Shown here piece by piece: positions 15,412 through 21,638 of a DNA stretch of 21,638 nucleotides. Source of the stretch: an uncultured beta proteobacterium. Its GTDB lineage: Bacteria > Pseudomonadota > Gammaproteobacteria > Burkholderiales > SG8-39. The DNA is taken from assembly GCA_902826155.1 (NCBI GenBank), contig CADEDU010000065.1, positions 20,392 to 42,029 on the forward strand, read 5' to 3'. Position numbers and translations under genes: made by a program. Below the pieces are notes generated by a model. It saw nothing but the letters and a program-made list of their open reading frames with translations. It was not told where the DNA came from and ran no database searches. The first letter of the stretch is position 1. Every line of letters starts with the position of its first letter.

Positions 15412-16578
15412 ATGAGCAACTTTCTATTTACTTCCGAATCGGTGTCCGAGGGCCATCCAGACAAAGTCGCCGATCAGATTTCCGACGGCGTTCTCGATGC
15501 GATTCTAGCCCAGGACAAGTTCAGCCGAGTCGCTGCGGAGACCCTGTGCAACACGGGTCTGGTCGTGCTCGCCGGTGAAATCACCACCCGCGCGAACGTC
15601 GACTACATCACGGTGGCGCGTGAAACGATCAAGCGCATCGGTTACGACAACACCGAATACGGCATCGACTACAAGGGCTGTGCCGTGATGGTGTGCTACG
15701 ACAAGCAATCGCCCGATATCTCGCAGGGCGTGACCGAAGGCCAGGGCCTCGATCTGGAGCAAGGTGCAGGTGACCAGGGTCTCATGTTCGGCTATGCGTG
15801 CGACGAGACCCCGCAACTCATGCCGGTGCCGATCCATCTGGCGCACCGGCTGGTCGAGCGCCAGGCGGCTGTCCGGCGCGATGGGCGCCTGCCGTGGCTG
15901 CGCCCCGATGCGAAGTCGCAGGTCACGGTGCGCTACATCGACGGCAAACCCGATTCGATCGACACGATCGTCCTGTCGACGCAGCACGCGCCCGACGTGT
16001 CGCACAAGCAGATCGAAGAGGCGGTGATCGAGCAGGTCATCAAGCCGGTGCTGCCGAAGAATCTGGTGAAGGGCAATATCCGCTACCTCGTGAACCCGAC
16101 AGGTCGATTCGTCGTGGGTGGACCGCAGGGCGACTGTGGCCTCACCGGCCGCAAAATCATCGTCGATACCTACGGCGGCTCCGCTCCGCACGGCGGCGGC
16201 GCATTCTCCGGCAAGGATCCCTCGAAGGTCGATCGATCGGCCGCGTACGCGGCGCGTTACGTCGCCAAGAACATCGTCGCTGCGGGTCTGGCGTCGAAGT
16301 GCACCTTGCAGGTGTCCTACGCGATCGGCGTGGCGCGTCCCACCAGTGTCATGGTCACCACGTATGGGACCGGCAAAGTCTCCGACGAACGCCTAGCCGA
16401 GTTGGTGCAGAAGCACTTCGATCTGCGACCCAAGGGCATCGTTCAGATGCTCGATTTGCTGCGTCCGATCTATCAGAAGACCGCTTCGTACGGGCACTTC
16501 GGTCGCGAAGAGCCGGAATTCACCTGGGAGCGCACCGACAAGGCCGCCGCGTTGGCCGCCGACGCCGGGGTCAAGTAG
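15412..16578 (+). CDS. metK: S-adenosylmethionine synthetase MetK
   Basis: MetK makes S-adenosylmethionine from ATP and methionine in the cytoplasm. The product has 388 residues (E. coli 384). Motifs are [20 protein letters not shown] (6-25), the hexapeptide GAGDQG (118-123), [16 protein letters not shown], and the phosphate loop [19 protein letters not shown]. The end is complete. A GGCAGGG stretch just before the ATG can serve as ribosome site. It stands alone between a structured leader and a strong terminator, next to ahcY and metF of the same cycle. Confidence 0.97.
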   Translation: MSNFLFTSESVSEGHPDKVADQISDGVLDAILAQDKFSRVAAETLCNTGLVVLAGEITTRANVDYITVARETIKRIGYDNTEYGIDYKGCAVMVCYDKQSPDISQGVTEGQGLDLEQGAGDQGLMFGYACDETPQLMPVPIHLAHRLVERQAAVRRDGRLPWLRPDAKSQVTVRYIDGKPDSIDTIVLSTQHAPDVSHKQIEEAVIEQVIKPVLPKNLVKGNIRYLVNPTGRFVVGGPQGDCGLTGRKIIVDTYGGSAPHGGGAFSGKDPSKVDRSAAYAARYVAKNIVAAGLASKCTLQVSYAIGVARPTSVMVTTYGTGKVSDERLAELVQKHFDLRPKGIVQMLDLLRPIYQKTASYGHFGREEPEFTWERTDKAAALAADAGVK

Positions 16579-16624
16579 GCAAGCCAGAAGCGACCGCGAC
16601 CCCGCGGCTGTTTCGGAAGAAAAG

Positions 16625-16658
16625 AACCGCCGGTCATCGCCCGGCGGTTTTTCTTTTC
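16625..16658 (+). terminator. Strong intrinsic terminator of metK
   Basis: AACCGCCGG (16625-16633) pairs perfectly with CCGGCGGTT (16641-16649) around a seven-base loop. A T-rich run (TTTCTTTT) follows. The A-rich bases before the stem make it partly bidirectional. Confidence 0.92.
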
Positions 16659-16693
16659 CCCAGCCGAAATTACCGGGCTCGATCGATTGCGCG

Positions 16694-16723
16694 TTGGCCG
16701 GCGCGAATCGCCCGCGATAGAAT
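16694..16723 (+). promoter_or_regulatory. Promoter of the SAH riboswitch-ahcY-metF unit
   Basis: TTGGCC (16694-16699) and TAGAAT (16718-16723) are 18 bases apart. The predicted start, near 16730, falls just ahead of the first riboswitch stem, which supports the call. Confidence 0.6.
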
Positions 16724-16735
16724 CACGACTCCTCG

Positions 16736-16823
16736 CCTCGAGGAGCGTTGCAACGGGGGCCGCTGTCCACTCCTTCCCCCGCCAGGCTCGGGGCGCCCGA
16801 TATGGGCTGTTGTAACCGCGCTC
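16736..16823 (+). promoter_or_regulatory. SAH (S-adenosylhomocysteine) riboswitch
   Basis: Stem P1 is CCTCGAG (16736-16742) with CTCGGGG (16787-16793). The conserved core GAGCGTTGCAAC begins at 16743. P2 is GGGGG (16755-16759) with CCCCC (16776-16780), followed by the conserved CCAGGCTCG. A small hairpin GCCC/GGGC (16795-16807) precedes CGCTC (16819-16823), which pairs with GAGCG (16743-16747) to close the pseudoknot. This is the layout known for SAH riboswitches, which in betaproteobacteria turn on ahcY when S-adenosylhomocysteine accumulates. The aptamer ends about 125 bases before the ahcY ATG; between them I see no gene. Confidence 0.88.
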
Positions 16824-16949
16824 GTTGAACTGTGCTCGCGCACGGAACATCGGGGCATCACGGTCACGCAAGGCGGCGTCAACCCCGCTCTCATTGTCTG
16901 CCTTCGATCGCAGTTGTCCGGTGCGAGCCATCCATTCACGGAGTCACGC

Positions 16950-18377
<1,428 letters not shown>

Positions 18378-18456
18378 CGCTTCCAGCTACCGGGCCGAGC
18401 GATCGCGAACCGATTCTTCGTGATCGCCAGGCCGGACAAGACAGCCGGCGTCCCGC

Positions 18457-19302
18457 ATGAACAGCCAGCGCTCGCATCCGCGTAGTTTCAGCTTCGAGTT
18501 CTTTCCACCGAAGACGGCCGAAGGGGTGGGCAAGCTGCGCGCGACCTGGCAGGAACTGGCGGGGCTGAATCCCAAGTTCTTCTCGGTGACGTACGGCGCG
18601 GGCGGCTCGACGCGCGAGCGCACATTTGAAGTCGTACAAGAGATCAGCGGCGCCGGCCTCGCGGCGGCCCCGCACCTGTCGTGCATCGGCGCCACCCGCG
18701 AGGACATCGCTGAGATCCTGACCACATTCCAGGCTGCGGGGATTCGCCGCATCGTCGCCCTGCGCGGCGATCTGCCCTCCGGCTCGGTCGGCCTGGGTGA
18801 GTTGCGCAACGCCAACGAACTGGTAGAGCTCATTCGCACGCAAACCGGCGAGTGGTTCGAAATTGCGGTCGCCTGCTATCCCGAGGTCCATCCGCAGGCG
18901 CGTACCGCTGCCGATGACCTGCACCACTTCAAGCGCAAAGTCGAGGCCGGCGCCAACAGCGCGATCACGCAATATTTCTACAACGCCGACGCGTACTTCC
19001 GCTTCGTCGAGGCGTGCGAGAGCATCGGACTGGGCGTGCCGATCGTTCCCGGGATCATGCCGATCGGCAACTTCTCCCAGCTCGCCCGCTTCTCCGATGC
19101 CTGCGGCGCCGAGATTCCACGCTGGCTGCGCCTGAGGCTGCAAAGCTATGCGGACGATGTCGCCAGCATCCGCAGCCTCGGTCTGGACGTAGTCACCGAG
19201 TTGTGCGATCGGCTGCTTGCACAAGGCGCACCCGGCCTGCACTTCTACACGATGAATCAGGCGAGCCTCACCAAGTCGATCTGGGAACGCCTCGGCCTGT
19301 GA
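18457..19302 (+). CDS. metF: Methylenetetrahydrofolate reductase MetF
   Basis: This FAD enzyme reduces 5,10-methylene-THF to 5-methyl-THF, the methyl donor for methionine synthesis. The product has 281 residues, the usual length of bacterial MetF. Motifs are FSFEFFPPKT (11-20, catalytic Glu14), FFSVTYGAGGSTRERT (41-56), and RRIVALRGDLPSG with the flavin-tuning Asp105. Then come ANSAITQYFYNADAYFRF, VPIVPGIMPIGNFSQLARF and the C-terminal LHFYTMNQASLT. It lies 79 bases after ahcY and probably shares its riboswitch-controlled transcript. The ribosome site before the ATG is poor. No clear terminator follows. Confidence 0.96.
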   Translation: MNSQRSHPRSFSFEFFPPKTAEGVGKLRATWQELAGLNPKFFSVTYGAGGSTRERTFEVVQEISGAGLAAAPHLSCIGATREDIAEILTTFQAAGIRRIVALRGDLPSGSVGLGELRNANELVELIRTQTGEWFEIAVACYPEVHPQARTAADDLHHFKRKVEAGANSAITQYFYNADAYFRFVEACESIGLGVPIVPGIMPIGNFSQLARFSDACGAEIPRWLRLRLQSYADDVASIRSLGLDVVTELCDRLLAQGAPGLHFYTMNQASLTKSIWERLGL

Positions 19303-19338
19303 GCGCATTCGGCCGAACGGCTTAGTCGCTCGGCAGAT

Positions 19339-19391
19339 TTGACTTCCGCGTCGACCCGCTACGATGCCACCGGTGAAAACCTCTTCACCGG
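19339..19391 (+). promoter_or_regulatory. Possible promoter and inverted repeat ahead of the response regulator gene
   Basis: TTGACT (19339-19344) and TACGAT (19360-19365) are 15 bases apart, a short spacing. Just downstream CCGGTGAA (19370-19377) and TTCACCGG (19384-19391) form a perfect 8-base inverted repeat with a six-base loop. It could be an operator at the transcript start or a leader hairpin. The coding start lies about 100 bases further on. Confidence 0.4.
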
Positions 19392-19492
19392 AGACCCACG
19401 GCATGCTCCAGAACACACTGCACCACGACGGCGAGGACCACGCGACGCCGGTGCTACCATCCGGGCGCGTTACTGATACGGAGAAATCAGTC

Positions 19493-20182
19493 GTGAAAGT
19501 GCTCATCGTCGACGATCACCCACTGATTCTCGAGGCCTTGCGCCACACGCTTGCTCCCTTGGATCAACAAGTCGAGCTGCACGATGCGCGCTCCGCCACC
19601 GAAGCGCGTGCGCTGATCGCCCAGCATCAAGACGCGAATCTGCTACTGCTGGATCTGGGGTTGCCCGAGGTCGACGGGTTCTCGCTGCTCACCGAATTCC
19701 GCGATCGCTATCCGAGCATCCCGGTCGTCGTGCTGTCGGGCTCGGACCAGCGCGAAGACGTCATGCGCGCGATCGACCTCGGTGCGATGGGATTCATTCC
19801 GAAGAGCTCGTCCAGCCAGGTGATGTTGTCGGCGCTGAGGCTGGTGCTCTCGGGCGGGGTATATCTCCCGCAGATCGCGCTTCAGTCCGAATCGAGCACC
19901 GCACCCCGCCCCGGCGCGCGACCCACCAGCCACGGTGGAGTCTCGCCGCGCGAGTTGGGTCTGACCGATCGGCAATGCCAGGTGCTGGCGCTGCTGTTGC
20001 AGGGCAAGCCGAACAAGTTGATCTGCCGCGAACTCGATCTGGCCGAGGGCACGGTGAAGATCCACGTCGCGGCGATCCTGCGTGCGCTCAACGTCAACAC
20101 GCGTACACAAGCGGTCGTCGAGGCCAGTCGCCTCGGCCTGCATATCGACGCGCTGCTGAAGAGTTCCCCGCGCAATAAGTAG
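19493..20182 (+). CDS. NarL/FixJ-family response regulator (receiver plus LuxR-type HTH)
   Basis: The product has 229 residues. The receiver domain (1-120) has the acidic pair Asp7-Asp8 (VLIVDDHP), phospho-acceptor Asp54 (LLLLDLGLPEVDG), Ser82 in VVLSGS and Lys104 in FIPKSS. A linker rich in Ser, Pro and Arg leads to a LuxR-type helix-turn-helix: LTDRQCQVLALLLQGKPNKLICRELDLAEGTVKIHVAAILRALNV. The start is GTG (VKVLIVDDH), with GGAG nine bases ahead; the open frame runs 43 residues further upstream without receiver sequence. No histidine kinase is nearby, so its signal is unknown. Targets cannot be read from the sequence; the inverted repeat at 19370-19391 could be its own site. Confidence 0.9.
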   Translation: MKVLIVDDHPLILEALRHTLAPLDQQVELHDARSATEARALIAQHQDANLLLLDLGLPEVDGFSLLTEFRDRYPSIPVVVLSGSDQREDVMRAIDLGAMGFIPKSSSSQVMLSALRLVLSGGVYLPQIALQSESSTAPRPGARPTSHGGVSPRELGLTDRQCQVLALLLQGKPNKLICRELDLAEGTVKIHVAAILRALNVNTRTQAVVEASRLGLHIDALLKSSPRNK

Positions 20183-20218
20183 GCGTTCCCGGCACATCGA
20201 ATCGCTTTCTGCGATACG

Positions 20219-20247
20219 AGGTGCGCGTGCGCGCAACGCGCGCACCT
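20219..20247. repeat. GC-rich inverted repeat after the response regulator gene
   Basis: AGGTGCGCG (20219-20227) is perfectly complementary to CGCGCACCT (20239-20247) with an 11-base loop. ATCGGG and CCCGAT follow just downstream as a second, smaller pair. There is no T-run. It may end the regulator transcript or lead into the next gene; the gap 20183-20371 holds nothing else I recognise. Confidence 0.45.
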
Positions 20248-20371
20248 GATCGGGTCTCGAACCCCTGCGGGCCCGATTGCACGCAAACCGCGATCGCCCA
20301 ACACGAAACACGCCAATGCAGACTGCCGTCGGCTGCTGCGCCGCGCGGCGACTTGCGTCAACAAAGGATTG

Positions 20372-20908
20372 ATGTCAGTGAACGTTCAACAACGAAAAAC
20401 CCTCGTCGCCAAACTGCCTCGGCGCCCTGTGCGCTTGGGAAAGCAGGGGCAATTCATGGTGCCCCGTCACATTCAACGCATCGACATCGACGACGAAGGC
20501 AATGCGGGGACCCACGGCTGGCAGGTGCGCTACCGTGGTCAGACGAAGTTGTTTTCCGATGGCAAGAATGGTGGCGTGCGTTCGCCGCGGCGCGCGTTGC
20601 GTGAGGCGATTGGCTATCTGAGCTCGATCTACGAAGGCGCAAGCTCACGACTGATGACGCGCGAGCATGCCGACAAGCGCAACCCGGTGGGCATACCCGG
20701 CGTGCGCATCGTGACGCGCAGAAAGGCGTCGCGGCAGATCGCCGAAACATTCGTGGAGATCTCGCCGCTGGTTCACGGCCGTGCAGCCATTCGCCTCTAT
20801 GTGGGCACCGAGAACACCGTCAACAAGTCGCGCGTCGCAGCTGCAATCAGGCGCGCCCGCGCGATCCGCGCAGGACTGGTGCGCGAAGCGCTTCGCGCGC
20901 GGGCATGA
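20372..20908 (+). CDS. Tandem AP2-like domain protein (putative DNA-binding)
   Basis: The product is a basic 178-residue protein without signal peptide or membrane segment. Residues 34-87 fit the bacterial AP2 pattern: IQRID, then HGWQVRYRG, KLFSDGKNGG and an ALREAIGYL helix. Residues 107-167 look like a second copy: GIPGVRIVTRR, an AETFVEIS strand, IRLYVGTEN and an AAAIRRARAIRAG helix. AP2 folds bind DNA with a three-strand sheet and are best known from plants, apicomplexa and phage or mobile endonucleases. No nuclease domain is present here. The ATG at 20372 has AAAGG close ahead; an adjacent TTG would add one residue. Function and target are unknown; a nucleoid or regulatory protein is a guess. 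Confidence 0.65.
   Translation: MSVNVQQRKTLVAKLPRRPVRLGKQGQFMVPRHIQRIDIDDEGNAGTHGWQVRYRGQTKLFSDGKNGGVRSPRRALREAIGYLSSIYEGASSRLMTREHADKRNPVGIPGVRIVTRRKASRQIAETFVEISPLVHGRAAIRLYVGTENTVNKSRVAAAIRRARAIRAGLVREALRARA
20881..20898. repeat. Perfect 18-base palindrome at the end of the AP2-like gene
   Basis: GCGCGAAGCGCTTCGCGC is an exact palindrome inside the last codons (REALRAR). It lies 19 bases before the stop of the convergent gene on the other strand. It could fold as a hairpin in either transcript and serve as a shared, T-less termination or pausing site; it might also be a protein-binding site. Confidence 0.5.
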
Positions 20909-20916
20909 CCGTCCGC

Positions 20917-21594
20917 CTACTTGCCCGACGCCTTCTTCGTATCCGAAGCCTTCTTCGCGTCGGACTTGGCGGCTTCGGATTTCGTGGTTTCGGGGTTCGG
21001 GTCTGGTGATCGACCCTCACGCACGCGCTGGCGCTCGGCTGTGACGTCGACCGCGTCTTTCGGCAACGGCACTTTGGGTCCGTACTCGTACCGGTAGGTG
21101 TAATGCACGAGTGTCTTGTTGTCCTTGATCTTGGATTTGCCATCCGTGATCAGTCCCGACTTCGCATCGACCCAGACTTCGCCGTCGTGGGGCGAGATGC
21201 GCACGCCGGGCAGGAACGAATAGCCCTTTGCTTCGACACCGCCGACTTTGCGTGACCCGAGCGACTTGCAGTCTTCGGCCATTGCGATCGCGACGATCAG
21301 GACCGAGCCGAGCTGGCTGTCGCGCGTGTTCTTGAGCCGCTCTTTTTCCCAGCGCCCGCGCGCGTCGAAATACTCCCAGTCATTGATCCGGATGAACTGG
21401 AGCTGGGTGGGTTTGTCGTCTCCCGCAGCCAGACTGAGGGTCTCCTTGACCCTCGGTGCGGTCAGGGTCTTCTCGATCGCAGCGAGTAACGGTCCGCAAG
21501 AGCCTGTCGTGGCCTGCGCCTGCACTGACGCTGCGATCGCATGGAGCGAAGCAGCAAGCAGCAAGCCGATCGACGTTCGGTGAGCATCACGCAT
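20917..21594 (-). CDS. Exported protein of unknown function with Lys/Ala-rich tail
   Basis: The product has 225 residues. A signal peptide ends near residue 27 (SVQAQA). The mature part has two cysteines that may pair (GSCGPLL and EDCKSLG) and a strand-rich region: TQLQFIRINDWEYFDARGRWEKERL, VEAKGYSFLPGVRISPHDGEVWVDAKSGLITDGKSKI, HYTYRYEYGPKVPLPKD. Residues from about 190 on are a low-complexity tail of Lys, Ala, Ser and Asp. The central part vaguely resembles periplasmic lipoprotein-carrier-like folds, but I recognise no family. The ATG at 21594 is preferred over a TTG five codons earlier; neither has a clear ribosome site. It converges on the AP2-like gene with only eight bases between the stops. 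Confidence 0.65.
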   Translation of the reverse strand: MRDAHRTSIGLLLAASLHAIAASVQAQATTGSCGPLLAAIEKTLTAPRVKETLSLAAGDDKPTQLQFIRINDWEYFDARGRWEKERLKNTRDSQLGSVLIVAIAMAEDCKSLGSRKVGGVEAKGYSFLPGVRISPHDGEVWVDAKSGLITDGKSKIKDNKTLVHYTYRYEYGPKVPLPKDAVDVTAERQRVREGRSPDPNPETTKSEAAKSDAKKASDTKKASGK

Positions 21595-21638
21595 AGTTTG
21601 TCTGGTCAACCCGCGTTTGCCGAACCTGCCGACATCAC

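Noticed and set aside
15798..16949. Upstream extension of the ahcY reading frame through metK and the riboswitch
   Set aside because: This frame lacks stops by chance. It overlaps metK in another frame, and AhcY homology begins only at the ATG at 16950 with its ribosome site.
20219..20290. tRNA-like T-arm (GGTTCGAGACC on the minus strand)
   Set aside because: Only three pairs close the loop, and no acceptor, anticodon or D arm can be drawn around it.

Overview
The window reads as chromosomal DNA of a GC-rich betaproteobacterium, most likely Burkholderiales. The reasons are the codon bias, the run acyltransferase-acyltransferase-dapF-DUF484-xerC beside metK, a DksA with one of the four usual zinc cysteines, and an SAH riboswitch ahead of ahcY. 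There are no rRNA or tRNA genes, CRISPR arrays, insertion sequences or phage genes. Apart from shadow frames, everything from 198 to 15134 is on the minus strand and most of 15412-20908 is on the plus strand; a last minus-strand gene lies at the right edge.

Right to left on the minus strand, the first unit is a tightly packed housekeeping operon (15134 down to 9068). It holds two lipid A-type acyltransferases, a CoA-binding protein, dapF, a DUF484 protein, xerC and rlmI, with start/stop overlaps or very short gaps. A TTGACA promoter overlapped by an inverted repeat sits ahead of it. Next, behind its own clear promoter (8888-8916), come a COG0523 metal-chaperone GTPase and dksA, overlapping by 22 bases. 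After a strong hairpin there follows a cassette of a MacB/FtsX-type ABC transporter (ATPase plus GTG-started permease), a secreted DUF3299 protein with a CxxC motif, a small secreted histidine-rich DUF2946-like protein, and a ZnuD-like TonB-dependent receptor. Together these look like a zinc (or related metal) acquisition and sparing locus: an outer membrane receptor, periplasmic binding proteins, an inner membrane transporter of unusual class, a cytoplasmic metal GTPase and a DksA lacking most zinc ligands. A tandem STAS-domain protein ends the strand, followed by a heat-shock-like promoter pointing out of the window.

The plus strand carries the activated methyl cycle. metK has a structured leader and a strong terminator; a promoter and SAH riboswitch control ahcY; metF follows. 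MetK makes S-adenosylmethionine, AhcY removes S-adenosylhomocysteine, and MetF supplies methyl-tetrahydrofolate for remethylating homocysteine. Beyond them lie an orphan NarL/FixJ-type response regulator, a protein with two AP2-like domains, and a convergent exported protein of unknown function.

The best candidates for something new are the metal cassette as a whole, including a receptor whose loop lacks histidines, the possible pseudoknot upstream of metK, and the bacterial tandem AP2-like protein.
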